Positions 46,480-58,576 of a stretch of DNA of 64,000 nucleotides are shown here, in pieces. The stretch lies in contig NC_090023.1 of the NCBI RefSeq assembly GCF_037176765.1, positions 53,584,866 to 53,648,865 on the forward strand, in the 5' to 3' direction. Positions within the stretch are counted from its first letter, which is position 1. The number at the start of each line of letters is the position of its first letter. The notes below the pieces were generated by a model that searched no databases, was not told the origin of the DNA, and saw only the letters and a program-made list of their open reading frames with translations. This DNA is from Anolis sagrei. Lineage: Eukaryota > Chordata > Lepidosauria > Squamata > Anolidae. A program made the translations under genes and the position numbers.

Positions 46480-48980
46480 TAGATCACAAGATCTGTCGTT
46501 GGCACATAATCAATTCAAACAGTTTAAAGCAATGCAAAATGTGATGAGCAATCTGGGTTCTCATTCTTGCCTAACCATACAGGCTAAAAGTTGTCAACAA
46601 CTCTCCACTTTCAAGAAGAGCTCCATGGGTTCTTAATTAAACTGTGGTTCTGATTATTCATAGCTATCATGTACTTTGCTCATTCTTCCTTTGCTAGTGG
46701 ATGCTGTAGTTAATATGTAAAGAAGCAATGGTTAATACGTGGAATATCCATCCTAGATAAGGAGAGCGAAGTATGTGGCATTCAGGTCCCCTCTGCCTAT
46801 TCATTCTTCTTCTTCTAAACACAGCTTAAAGGTAAATTGGGCTTCTAATACTCTAGCAATGCTAGAGATAAAATTGTTCATATTCCTTTACAAAAGCTCC
46901 ATCTACAATAGCCACCACATCTAACTATAACTAATAGTCATGCATTGTTTGATATCTGATGACCTTCCACATACAGCTGGATTGCAAGTCCCATCATACC
47001 TCAGTAGTAGGTTTACTGACTAAGGCAATTTTATAACATTTTTGGTCCATACATTTCCACTCCTTCAACACTTTCGGCACACTATGCTGAATATGTGTTG
47101 ACATAGGAGAAGGATCAACATCACTGATATTATTAGCATTATCATTATAATAAATCTGGGGCTCAAGGTTCAGTATAACTTTTGAAAACTTCAATAGTCA
47201 ATCAAGAATCTTTTCAAGCATCATAAACAAGTTCTTTCACAGGTTCTACCAAATATGCAGTTTTACAAGTGCCATATAGACCCCTATCAATATCATTTCA
47301 GTAATCCACATATAACAGAATTCGGAATAGGCTCTTGATTTTATAAATTAATCCGTATGGTCCATAGTGAAGTAGTATTGAAAGAAATGAGCATGCTTAG
47401 TTCTGTTTGTAAGATTGTAGGCAGGCTTTTATGAAGGAGGAGATAAAATAAAATGTCAGTCTACAGAAGAATCAGGTGGCCTTCTCTGACTTTAGGTTAT
47501 GTTAAACAAAACTACAAATCTCATGATTCCAGAGCATTGAGGCATGGCAGTCAAGTGATGTCAAACTACATTAATTCTCCAGTGTAAATGCACCCTAGGT
47601 ATCAAGGAGTTCCTGAAAGATGTAAAACAATAGACTAAATCTAATTTAAAATGCGGAAGATTTGAAAAAGAGGGATTCAAAAATTTTCTTACTTGCCTGT
47701 GTAGAAGTTGGATCCTTAGAACATTCTGTACTATCTCATTCTGCTGCATCAGTAAGGATGGCCACACTCTGAATGGGCAAAGGTTGATTTAAAAGATGAT
47801 TTATTTAACTGGGTTTCATTACTTATGTTGGACTGCTTGATAACCAATCTTTTCCCCACCCTCATTCTTCCCAGCTGAGCACTGAGTTTCCTTTAGTAAC
47901 TCTAGATTCTGCCCTCGTGGCTCACTGATCATTGCAGTTGCCATGATTTTGCCCCTGCAGCACAGCCAAGACACATCTGATCTTTGATACAGCTGACTTT
48001 TCTTTTCGTTCATACAAAGAGGTTCAACTATGGATTTGTAAACATATAGACATTTGTCATGTACCCAATACATCCAAAACCCATAGATTGTTATGATATG
48101 AACCATGATTATGGAATGAGTGGACTAGATATTGTTGGATAGCAAGTTCCATCATCCGTCAAAACTGGCCGAACAGGCAAGGACTGATGAAAGCTGCAAT
48201 CTGGAAGCATTTAGATGAGCACACTTTCCCCATTTTCGTAGACAAACACCATCTGTTGAAACAAAGGCCATAAGCTTCTTCGCCAAAAATATTTTTTACA
48301 CTCAAATGCAAGATTATCCTTCCAAAGGACATATTACTTTTCTTCCTTCTTCTTACCATACCCATGTGTTTGAAAAATACCCCAAATGGTAGAAATACAA
48401 GCTAGAAATCATACCTCACTAACCAAAGCAATGCATTGTAATAATCTTTAGTTAGCCATCTGATAGTATTTTGAAAGGCTGAATACAAAAAGAAGGTATT
48501 CCATACCTGGCACGCTTACAGCCTTCCTATGTTCAGAAACATAAAGCTCACATTTGCCTTACAGACTACATCACAGCTTGCTAAATCCACTCCCACTCTC
48601 AGCCCTTTTCGAGCAAAGCTACTGACCTAATTCCCATGAAGCACCTGTAAACATTTCGGGCTTATCCACCACAGATTTAAAGTAGCTTAATGATAATTTC
48701 CTTTCCCCAGGGGAGCATGGGAATTATAGTTCTTGTGAGGTGAGTGAAGAATCTTTAATTACAGATATAGCAACGGTTAAACTCAAGCACGGGTCCCAAC
48801 ATACAGATGACTCTACACCTTCTTCCCATAACAAGGCATTTGATTATTATTTTTAACTGGCAGTTTCATTTATTCATTGAAATTGTCTCTGCGTGGAAGC
48901 TTTCCTGATGACAGTCAGACTGAAGTGGAAATGATCAAGGAATGAAATACAGAGTTGCAAAGACATTTATACATATTATA
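46480..48980. other. Mostly unassigned intergenic sequence
   Basis: Only a diverged MITE (47490-47595, CCAGAGCATTGAGGCATGGC) stands out. This gap upstream of the first PDZK1 coding exon may hold its untranslated first exon, but I find no exon I can defend. Confidence 0.45.
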
Positions 48981-48984
48981 TGTT

Positions 48985-49170
48985 GTTGATATTATTGGTG
49001 TTGCATGCTTTCAAGTCCTTTCTGATTTTTTTTTTTATAACCTTAAGGCTTTTCTGGTGCTGATAGTGTGTGACTCACCCAAGGTCATCCAGTGGGTTTC
49101 CATGGTCAAGTGGTGAATCAAATCCTGGTCTCCAGAGTCACAGTTCAGTGTTCAAATCACTACATCACAC
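48985..49170 (-). mobile_element. CORE-SINE (MIR-like)
   Basis: Antisense: CACCCAAGGTCATCCAGTGG core, AATCAAATCCTGGTCTCCAG box B, TTCAAATCACTACATCACAC box A side. Confidence 0.75.
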
Positions 49171-49384
49171 TGGTTCTTCCCATATACCCTCCAACAATTC
49201 TTAGATGAAAACCGAGACATAGGTGAACAAAACAAAACAAAACAAAAAACCAAACAAACATCTGAATATGACAAGATGATAACAGTTATTAATGAGAAAG
49301 AACACAAAATCCAGGATAGAGTGAAGCTTTTGTCTGATGGGGATGGCTATACTCCTCTTCTATTCCCTTCTCCCAATGTGCTGT

Positions 49385-49790
49385 GTTAATTGACGGCAAA
49401 CTACCTGTTCATGCTGGATGGGGTTACATTCCCAATGAAATCTCAGATTTTACAGCTTGAGTCCTCTCTGGAGTTGGATCTGAGCTGAGCTGTTCAGAAG
49501 TGGCAAGGAATTTATTTGTAGCTAAAACCAGTAAACCAGTTGTGCTTGTTTCTGGAGATGTCAGACCTGTTCATGGTAACAGAAACTGGAGAGCATCCAA
49601 AATGCTACAGCCAGGCTCCTGATTTGACTGATCGACAAGGGATAGAGCCTTCTCAGCGGATACTCCCCACTTCTGGAAATATTTCCAGAGGAGGCTTGGT
49701 AGACCTCTTCCTCCTCTCTTTCCTGCAGCAAAGACTTGGGCTGGAATTCACTGATGCAGTTATGGATGCACAACCTAGAAGTATGTATTT
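49385..49790 (+). mobile_element. Decayed L2 LINE 3' coding fragment
   Basis: Scattered L2-like text: GGGTTACATTCCCAATGAAA, the region of VQNAAARLL (ATCCAAAATGCTACAGCCAG), and the ORF end. Many frame breaks; old copy. Confidence 0.55.
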
Positions 49791-49794
49791 ATTA

Positions 49795-50060
49795 CATTTA
49801 CTTAGGCGATCCCTCATAGTCCGAGGATGATGGTCTTCCAAGGTCGGTGTTCGGTGTGGGTCCATAGGTGACTGTGGAGCCCTATTCTTGATCTACATCT
49901 TTTCCCACAGTGAGGGCAATGGTTTCCAGGTGGAAGGCGGTCCTGGTCGGGGTTGGCTTGATGTGCCTTCCTCTTGGCACATTTCTCTCTTTCATCATCC
50001 ATTCGTGCCTCTTCAAATTCTGCAGCACTGCTGGTCACAGCTGACCTCCAACTGGAGCAT
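49795..50060 (-). mobile_element. LINE-derived fragment with C2H2-like finger
   Basis: Minus strand reads NHCPHCGKRCRSRIGLHSHL then WTHTEHRPW. The CxxCxxxCxSRIGLxSH pattern is a C-terminal finger seen in some LINE proteins. No exon context for a host zinc-finger gene. Clade unassigned. Confidence 0.5.
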
Positions 50061-50491
50061 TCAAGGGCCAGGGATTCCCAGCATTTATTACAAGAACATT
50101 AATGATTCCTATGTGTTGCATAGTTTAGAGGATATCTAGAATTCACAGAAATCCCCTATCTCCACTTATAGAGCACTGCAAGTGACAGGGGCCCATCTCC
50201 CTGTTAATTTGCATCTCCCTCTCATGCAAGTGATCTGTGACATGAGGTGTATATTTGTATATATATTTACAACACCAGTCACCTGCTACCAGCGATATTT
50301 GACAGGTTGTGGACACCTAACCAAATAGATACTTGATATAAAACATAGCCTTCAGATAATAGTTGTATTGCAATAATAGATATGGAATATGTGAAATAGC
50401 TATTGGAATGTCCCTGAACTATGATTATGGGTGGCTTCATTTTTAATATTGAATGTAATGTTTTTAAATGTTTAATGTATATTAATTTTAT

Positions 50492-50845
50492 GAGCCTCCA
50501 GTGGCACAGCGGGTTAAACTGCTGAGCTGCTAAACTTGCTGATTGAAAGGTTGTGGTTTGAATTTGGGGAGTGGGGTGAGCTCCCACTGTTAGGCCCAGC
50601 TTCTGCCAACCTATCAGTTTGAAAGCATGCAAATGTAAGTAGATCAATAGGTAGTGCTCTGGCAGGAAGGTAGCGGCAGGAAGGTAACGGCGCTCCATGC
50701 AGTCATGCTGGCCACGTGACCTTGGAGGCATCTACAAACAATGCCAGCTCATCGGCTTAGAAATGGAGATCAGCACCCCCCCCCCCCCCCAGAGTCAGAC
50801 ATGACTAGACTTAGTGTCAGGGAAAACATTTACCTTTACCTTTAC
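50492..50845 (+). mobile_element. tRNA-derived SINE (family A) inserted in an L2 tail
   Basis: Full head, body and TTTACCTTTACC tail; a 15-bp GGCAGGAAGGTA(G/A)CG unit is doubled near 50661, and a poly-C run sits at 50777. Flanks GTATATTAATTTTA and GTATTAATTTTA look like a target duplication with a 2-bp indel. Confidence 0.88.
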
Positions 50846-50849
50846 ATTT

Positions 50850-50996
50850 ATGTATTAATTTTAATTTTAATTTAACTGTTCATTGGAATTGTATGTTGCT
50901 TTAAGGCATTGAATAATTGCCTGTATGTAGGCTGCCTTGAGTCCCCTTCAGGGTTGAGAAAGGCAGAGTATAAATAGGGTAAATAAATAAAATAGT
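50850..50996 (+). mobile_element. L2 LINE 3' end
   Basis: GGCTGCCTTGAGTCCCCTTC, AGGCAGAGTATAAATAGGG and AAATAAATAAA tail. Its upstream part lies before the SINE (to about 50400). Confidence 0.75.
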
Positions 50997-51385
50997 TTCT
51001 GTTTACAGATTTATGAACAGATAAGAAACAATTGTGTTCAGTGAATTTCTTTCCTATCAAAAAACAATGGTCCTTTCCTCATTTTTTCCTCTGGTTTTTA
51101 ATCAATAGTTTGAAACTTAGTTTATTAGTTTAAAAAGCAGCAGTATTTGTTTGTATAAAGAGATTTCCATTGTGTGAAACCCAACATTGTGTCTTATTTC
51201 ACTTGTGCATAAATCCAGCAGTGCTCCAACTTCACATTTGCGGGAGTAAGGGTTCTCATGTGCTGTTTTCCATTTATAATTCTCCCATATTATCCTATTG
51301 TTTCTCTTCTGCCTTCTTATGAATCAGGAGAAAGACCATGTGGCTTTCCTGATGTTGGATAGAAATGCCCAACGATTCTGAGCAA

Positions 51386-51470
51386 CACAGGCCCCTTCCA
51401 CACTGCCATACAATATCCAGATTATCTGCTTTGAACTGGATTATATGGCAGTGTGGAAGAGGCCACAGTT
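51386..51470. mobile_element. Palindromic MITE
   Basis: Short hairpin GGCCCCTTCCACACTGCCAT ... ATGGCAGTGTGGAAGAGGCC around ATTATCTGCTTTGAACTGGA. Confidence 0.75.
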
Positions 51471-52174
51471 GTTGAGAGTGACAGTACGACAGCGTTTGTA
51501 AGACCACATTCTTCCCAGCAGTGGTTTAAAGGAAATAATATAAAAGGTAATTGTGACACTCAGCCAATAGAAACTCCAGCCAGGGGAAAAGTTAAGCACA
51601 AAAGAGTCCATATATTTTGCCAATAAAGGCAGGAAAACTATAATTCAGTTCTCATTTTACCACAAACTCTTTGTCTTTTCCTCTCTGTGGAGAGAGATAT
51701 TTTTGGATAATTTCTGGTCAGCCACACATAAAAGACACAATATATTAGTTCTCTTTGCGCAACAATGTTTTCTCCAGGTGAATAATTGCTTGACATTTCT
51801 TGGATGGAGAGTTACAATTGCTTATCTTGAATTCCCATCATAGGTCATTTCAAGTTTAAGGCATTCCTTCATAAGATTCTCCCACACAATTTATGACAGA
51901 ATAAAATAGACGCTGCTTGGTCTGCTTGTGCTAAGTCCACAAAAAGGAATTACCTTACATTCTTACTTCAACTGCCATTTGATTTGTGTCTCTTTTGTTA
52001 AGGAGCATTCATATAGAGGCACCAAGGCATTACCCCTTATAGCTTAGCAATTTTACAACCATACAAGCATTTTTCTTCATTGTTAGCTGAATGTTGTATG
52101 CTACAGGTTTGTACTCCAAGAGTAGTGGAATGGTGAGTAGTTCCTGATGGCTGCTCTGGATCTTGGAATGCCCT

Positions 52175-52280
52175 TCCAGAACCTCTAGGTGTTTTGGACT
52201 TCAGCTTTTACAACTCCTAATGGCTGTTAAGTTGGCTGGGATTTCTGGGAGTTGAAGTTCAAAACATTTGGAGGACTTTT
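52175..52280. mobile_element. Palindromic hAT-type MITE, degraded
   Basis: Inverted arms GGTGTTTTGGACTTCAGCTT and GGGAGTTGAAGTTCAAAACA; termini lost. Confidence 0.6.
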
Positions 52281-52478
52281 TGGTGTGGCACGTTAACTGA
52301 AAATCACGTGGCTTCCTATCAGTGAACTGAGACTAGGAGAGGCAATTATTTACGTGTCCAGATGTTATTGAAGTATCTGCTATGGCAGCATTAGTCATCA
52401 TAGATAATGATGAAAAATGCTAGAAGATTTAGTCTCACACAATATGATTCTCATCCCAGTGTAGGGAGGTAAAAGTAT

Positions 52479-52746
52479 TTTTTTTCTCGTGTCAGGATCG
52501 ACTTGAGAAACTGCAAGTCGCTTCTGGTGTGAGAGAATTGGCTGTCTGCAAGGATGTTACCCAGGGGATGCCTGAATGTTTTGATGTTTTACCATCCTTA
52601 TGGGAGGCTTCTCTCATGTCCCCACATGGTGAGCTAGAGTTGACAGAGGGAGCTCATCCGTGCTGTCCCCAGATTTGAAACTCCGACCTGTTGGTCTTCA
52701 GTCCTGCCGGCACAAGGGTTTAACCCATTTCACCACTGGGGGCTCC
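52479..52746 (-). mobile_element. tRNA-derived SINE (family B), full length
   Basis: Antisense, TCGTGTCAGGATCGACTTGA to CACTGGGGGCTCC; exact 12-bp AGGTAAAAGTAT duplicates at 52467-52478 and 52747-52758. Confidence 0.94.
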
Positions 52747-52927
52747 AGGTAAAAGTATAAGATAACTTCTTATGGTCCTAATGAAATGAATGATAACTAG
52801 ATACATTTTATGCTTATAGAATTCAAAGACATGGCCTTGTTAGTCAGGATAAGTACACAAAGGGATACTGTAAGATATCTTAGCACCTTTGAGACTAAAA
52901 CTTGTTGCATAAGCTTTCATAGAACAG

Positions 52928-53215
52928 ATTTATTTATTTTATTTATTTCCAACATTTCTAGCCCATCCTTCTCAACCCCCGAATGGGGACTCAGGGCAGC
53001 TTATAATGGCAGCAATTTGTTGCGACACCATACAACACATTACGTACAACATTATACAAAAGCGAAAACATTAGATTAAAATACATTTAAAACATTATTA
53101 TCATGTAGCCGAATCAAAGTCTAATTTAGCAACCGGTGACCCAGTCCAAAGCCTGTCATAGTCAAAATTCCAACATTATGATTACTGTCAAACCTACTGT
53201 CCAACGGCGTGGTCC
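52928..53215 (-). mobile_element. L2-type LINE 3' end
   Basis: Antisense tail (TTTATTTATTTTATTTATT) followed by CCCGAATGGGGACTCAGGGC and the 3' UTR. Confidence 0.7.
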
Positions 53216-53216
53216 C

Positions 53217-53477
53217 AAAACCATGTTTTGAGCTTCTTTCTAAAAGAGAGGAGGGATGGAGCTGACCTAATCTTGCTACAGTATGCATTTACTGGATCAA
53301 TTCATTTCATAAAGTAGACTTGGGATGCATCTACTCTGTAGCATTAAGGTAATTTGATACCACTTAAATAACCCTGGATTAATGCAGAGAAAGCCAAAGA
53401 CTTTGAAAAACCATGTTTTGAGCTTCTTTCTAAAAGAGAGGAGGGATGGAGCTGACCTAATCTTGCTACAGTATGCA
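53217..53477. repeat. 71-bp identical direct duplication, spaced 190 bp
   Basis: 53217-53287 and 53407-53477 are identical over all 71 bases (starts AAAACCATGTTTTGAGCTTC, ends CAGTATGCA). The second copy sits inside a MITE and is bracketed by two copies of GCCAAAGACTTTGAAAA-type sequence (53390 and 53488). Confidence 0.95.
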
Positions 53478-53933
53478 GAGAAGGCCAAAGACTTTGAAAA
53501 ACTACAGCTCCTAAAATACCGTAGCATTGAGCCATGGCTGTTAAATTAATGTCAAACAGTGTTACTTCTACGGTACACCCTGAGTCCATGAAAGCTTAGG
53601 TCAGAAACTTATTGCACTCAGTTAGTTTTAGAGGTGCCTCAGTACCCCTTTGGTTACATTCTATGCTGTTTGTTAGCTAGAAACACATAATTGCTGGTAT
53701 CTTATTTGTGACAAATGCAGAGGTACATCTTGCATATGCTATCTTTTTGAGTTGTGAAGGCTGGTACTTCTTTCTTCTGCAGTTGCAAAAGGCCTTCACT
53801 TGGACTCACAGTTGTTTTATGACAGTCCCTTCCTGCCATTTCATTACTGAAATCTCAGAATCATGTGGCTATCTTCCTATATCCAGATGCAGACCAATGA
53901 CATCACCTGTTATGACTGCTAGAGCTGTGGTTC

Positions 53934-54020
53934 TCAACCTTTAGCGTCTCTGACTATTGGTCAAGGTGGCTGGGGCCCTTAGAAAGTGCTTGGGATGATG
54001 AGGATTTGAGAACCACTGCT
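53934..54020. mobile_element. hAT-type MITE, internally reduced
   Basis: TGTGGTTCTCAACCTTTAGC and GATTTGAGAACCACTG ends; flanks TGCTAGAG/CTCTAGAG match at 6 of 8. Confidence 0.65.
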
Positions 54021-54466
54021 CTAGAGAACTCCAGCAGATCTGAAAGGCCTTCTTCAGCTATAATATACCACTTTAACTGCCAATGTTGTGGGATTCTGGT
54101 ATTTTCAATTTCAGATAGCTCTGGTGCCACAACAAACTACAAATCCCAGGAATACCTAGAAGGGAACCATGGGAGTTATATCAGTGCAGTGAAGCAGGCA
54201 AACCAGCATGGTAATTGAATTCCCTATCATACCATTCTGTGCGCATCTTGTTGTTGATCTGCTTCACCACTTCCCATGACTCTCCCATCCCTGTTAACAC
54301 ATAAAACCCATCAATATATCTAAATCCTGCAGTGTTGCCACCACCTACCTTGGTATGATGGGTCCCTTTTGGGTCTTTGCTAGCATGCCAACAGTAAAGT
54401 GATGTCTGAGGAAAGGTTTTTTGTCTTCTCTCCCTCTTCCCCCATTATTCTAAAGTTGGTGAGTTG

Positions 54467-54523
54467 GTGTGTGTGTATGTATATGTGTGTGTGTGTGTGT
54501 GTGTATGTATATATATATATATA
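54467..54523. repeat. (GT)n/(TA)n compound microsatellite
   Basis: GT repeats passing into TATATA. Confidence 0.9.
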
Positions 54524-54589
54524 ATTGGCTTTTTTGTTTATAAATTCTGGAATTGTGTAATCTCACTAAAAATTTTAAAAATAATAAAA

Positions 54590-54657
54590 TAACGGGGGTG
54601 AGAAGGGCGGGGTAAAAGTAACTGAAATAAATAAATAAATAAATAAATAAATAAATA
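54590..54657 (+). mobile_element. L2-type tail with (AAAT)n
   Basis: GGGGTGAGAAGGGCGGGGTA followed by eight AAAT units (54625-54657). Confidence 0.6.
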
Positions 54658-54970
54658 GTAGGATTAGGAAGTCACAGTGTGCGGGATGTAACCACTGCAC
54701 TAGAAATTCACAAATTGGCACAATTGTGCTAATGAAGAGAGGTGTGATATTGAGGTGCCCAACACAACATGTATCCGCTCTCAATAGCAACACAACTGTA
54801 ATGGAATAGTGGGTTTGTAGTCAATGGGTGTGCGGAGATGTCGGGATCCATTCACTGGAGGGGAAACAACTACAAATCCAATTCCATCCAAGGGGCAGAG
54901 GGGCGTGTCTGGGGGTCCCAAGGGGTGACCACAGCAGGTTCCCCGGGGTGGGCAGGCTTCTGGGCATGCA

Positions 54971-56740
54971 TGAATCATAGAATCATAGAATCAAAGAGTT
55001 GGAAGAGACCTCATGGGCCATCCAGTCCAACCCCCTGCCAAGAAGCAGGAATATTGCATTCAAATCACCCCTGACAAATGGCCATCCAGCCTCTGCTTAA
55101 AAGCTTCCAAAGAAGGAGCCTCCACCACACTCCGGGGCAGAGAGTTCCACTGCTGAACACTCTCACAGTCAGGAAGTTCTTCCTAATGTTCAGATGGAAT
55201 CTCCTCTCTTGTAGTTTGAAGCCATTGTTCCGCGTCCTAGTCTCCAAGGAAGCAGAAAACAAGCTTGCTCCCTCCTCCCTGTGGCTTCCTCTCACATATT
55301 TATACATGGCTATCATATCTCCTCTCAGCCTTCTCTTCTTCAGGCTAAACATGCCCAGTTCCCTAAGCCGCTCCTCATAGGGCTTGTTCTCCAGACCCTT
55401 GATCATTTTAGTCGCCCTCCTCTGGACACATTCCAGCTTGTCAATATCTCTCTTGAATTGTGGTGCCCAGCATTGGACACAATATTCCAGATGTGGTCTA
55501 ACCAAAGCAGAATAGAGGGGTAGCATTACTTCCTTAGATCTAGACACTATGCTCCTATTGATGCAGGCCAAAATCCCATTGGCTTTTTTTGCCGCCACAT
55601 CACATTGTTGGCTCATGTTTAACTTGTTGTCCACGAGGACTCCAAGATCTTTTTCACACGTACTGCTCTCGAGCCAGGCGTCCCCCATTCTGTATCTTTG
55701 CATTTCATTTTTTCTGCCAAAGTGGAGTATCTTGCATTTGTCACTGTTGAACTTCATTTTGTTAGTTTTTGCCCATCTCTCTAATCTGTCAAGATCGTTT
55801 TGAATTCTGCTCCTGTCCTCTGGACTATTGGTTATCCCTCCCAATTTGGTGTTGTCTGCAAACTTGATGATCATGCCTTCTAGCCCTTCATCTAAGTCAT
55901 TAATAAAGATGTTGAACAGGACCAGGCCCAGGACGGAACCCTGCGGCACTCCGCTCGTCACTTCTTTCCAAGATGAAGAGGAAGCATTAGTGAGCACTCT
56001 CTGTGTTCGTCCACTTAACCAATTACAGATCCACCTCACCGTAGTTTTGCCTAGCCCACATTGGACTAGTTTCCTTGCTAGAAGGTCATGGGGGACCTTG
56101 TCGAAGGCCTTACTGAAATCCAGGTACGCTACATCCACGGCATTCCCCGCATCTACCCAGCTTGTAGCTCTATCGAAGAAAGAGATCAGATTAGTCTGGC
56201 ATGACTTGTTTTTGATAAATCCATGTTGACTATTAGCGATGACTGCATTTGTTTCTAAGTGTTTGCAGACCGCTTCCTTAACAATCTTTTCCAGAATCTT
56301 GCCCGGTATCGACGTGAGGCTGACCGGACGGTAGTTGTTTGGGTCTTCCTTTTTTCCCTTCTTGAAGATTGGGACCACATTGGCCCTCCTCCAATCTGCT
56401 GGAACTTCTCCCATTCTCCAAGAACTCTCAAAGATGGTTGCCAATGGTTCCGCAATGACTTCCGCTAGTTCCTTCAATACTCTTGGGTGTAGTTGATCTG
56501 GCCCTGGGGACTTGAACTCATTAAGAGCGGCCAGGTATTCCTGGACGACTTCTTTCCCAATTTGGGGTTGGATGTCCTCCAATCCCTCATCCACTCCATC
56601 TTGCTGAGGTTGAAGACTCTCTTTTTGTGAGAAGACCGAGGCAAAGAAGGCATTAAGTAGTTCTGCCTTTTCCCTAGAGATGGAGGCATGAACGTTGTTG
56701 CAGCATAGAGGCATGGAGTGAAGTCAGCTGGTCTCCACAT
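54971..56740 (-). mobile_element. CR1 LINE with long open reverse transcriptase frame
   Basis: The longest frame in the window (56714-55065, 549 codons) is a CR1 reverse transcriptase: FKSPGPDQLHPRVLKEL, WRRANVVPIFKKGKKEDPNN, YRPVSLTSIPGKILEKI, AYLDFSKAFDKVPHDLL, SGVPQGSVLGLVLFNIFIND, then FADN in place of FADD, then CVQRRATKMIKGLE. The 5' half (endonuclease, ORF1) is missing. Near 55162 a single missing base shifts the last 35 codons out of the usual [13 protein letters not shown] frame. The 3' end is the octamer tail GAATCATAGAATCATAG at 54971. Not a host gene. Confidence 0.96.
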
Positions 56741-57009
56741 GAGGTTTTTGAGACAAAAATGATTTTTCCGGGGTGTAGGAGTCCGTAATGCAAAAAAGCA
56801 AGATAGCAGTTACTCTTAAAATTCGTCTAAGAAAAAGATGGCACTGGTTTGGAGTCAATCCATTGACCCGCAGATACGGGGGCCCAATGGGTTTCCATAT
56901 CCACGGTTCAGAGGAACGCAGTTTCGGCCTCCCCAGGATGCTGTATGAGCGTCCCGGGCGAGCCAGCAGCCATCTGCGGCTCAGGAAAGGAACGGTTCAT
57001 GCTTGAGAG

Positions 57010-57420
57010 TGTTAGAGGCATTAAAAGACACAATGTATCACTATGGAGAGGTAAGATTTCAAGCAAAGGATACTTTTATTTGGGGGATTGTTACAATGTT
57101 AGGGTAAGTCTATGAGGGGAGAAAAAAAGAAGCAAAAAAATGACTCGGTTGAAGCTGCTGCTGGAGCCACAGTCCCTCTGTTGTTGGTTCAATCAGATGT
57201 TCAGGAACTGCGGAACTCCCTGCTGCAGTTCAGATCAGCTTGAAAGCAGGGGCTTGTGGACTCAACCTCAGGTTTCTATGATAAAAACATATTGGAGTCT
57301 TGTGTGTGGAATCCTTCTCCTATCAACAATGTAGGATCTCAACCTTTGATACTAGCTAAACTGACTCAAAGTCCTCAAAAGAATCAAATAAACCAAAACT
57401 AGTTATTTTAACATGGAAAG
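57010..57420. other. Unassigned intergenic sequence
   Basis: No coding signal or repeat ends recognised. Confidence 0.45.
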
Positions 57421-57424
57421 CTAC

Positions 57425-57577
57425 AAAGACCCCATCTATTCTGCCATATAATCCGGTTTTTGAATCCAGATTATCTGTTCTGAACTGGATTATATGACAG
57501 TGTAGACTCATCTAGTTCAAAGCAGATAATCTGAATTCAGAAACTGGATTATATGGCAGTGTAAATCCAGCCAAAGT
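57425..57577. mobile_element. Palindromic MITE
   Basis: Multiple inverted arms of ATCCAGATTATCTG and CTGGATTATATGGCAGTGTA; relative of 3905 and 51386. Confidence 0.65.
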
Positions 57578-58184
57578 TGACTGTAAAATAGCAAATCTAA
57601 GGTTTAATTTATATGTTCATTTTCTTTCATAGTTGTAGTTAGTTATAATTCACTTTGTTTCCCGTAGTGGTATGTGCTTGCAAAGCTGTGACGCTTTTGT
57701 GGGTAAGGATGCTTACTCTTTGGTGCCTTGATGGTTTTGAAGCCTTGTTCTCTGAAGCCACATCCTGCCTTCTTATTACAAAAACTAGCATTTTCTTTGC
57801 AGTAAATAAAGTATTAAGGGTAATGAACCACAGATTGCTAATAATACAGAGCTTTGCTATTAATTGACAGTGTTGATTGAGAGCGAAGCAAGAGACAGAA
57901 GGTAAAGCTCACTGGAGAGCAGATCCGCAAAACAAGGCAAGAAAGAAATAGTCATGAATGGGCTTTAAATTGGGTTTGGATGGCTTGCAGATAGTGTGAA
58001 AGATCACAGTTTAGTTGGCTTGCAGATAAGACTAGTGGTCATAGCTTGGATGGTTTGTTGACAAGACTTGTGGAAAAGATTTGTAAACAAGGCTAATGGA
58101 TAGTGGTCATAGTTCGAAGCTATTTAGTACATGGCAGAGTTACTTCTTTTGGACTGTAACTCTTTAGTGTCGGCCTGGGATAGC

Positions 58185-58305
58185 CATATAATCACATAAT
58201 ACTAGAGTTGGGAGAGAACCGCCCCACTACTATGTAGAAAAACACAACTAAAGCACTTCTGAAAGATGACTATTTGTTCTCTGTTTGAAGAACTCAAAAA
58301 AGTAG
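58185..58305 (-). mobile_element. Old CR1 3' end fragment
   Basis: Antisense ATAATCACATAATACTAGAG TTGGGAGAGA and AAAGCACTTCTGAAAGATG, diverged. Lies about 270 bp upstream of the first CD160 coding exon. Confidence 0.55.
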
Positions 58306-58576
58306 GATTCTAGTTGTACTGCTCCAAAAGTAGCTTTCCTAAGCAATAGAACAGAGATTCTTCATGGGCTTGTTAGCACTACCAACACTTTATTGACTTT
58401 AGCCTGTTGGTGTATAGTTTTATTGACCTGATTCTATGTTAGTTCATTGAAAATTGCTGACTTCAATGGGACTTCTTCCTAGGTAAGTGTGAACATAATT
58501 GCAAGCTTATTTATTGTGATGTCTCAATTTTTCTTAATGGAAGCAGGCACATTATTTACACTTTGCATTACAGAAA

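Noticed and set aside
49814-50038. C2H2 zinc-finger gene on the minus strand
   Set aside because: A single finger of the LINE C-terminal type in a decayed context, without splice sites or further fingers.
55065-56714. 549-codon open frame on the minus strand as a host gene
   Set aside because: Its motifs are those of a CR1 reverse transcriptase and it ends in the CR1 octamer tail.
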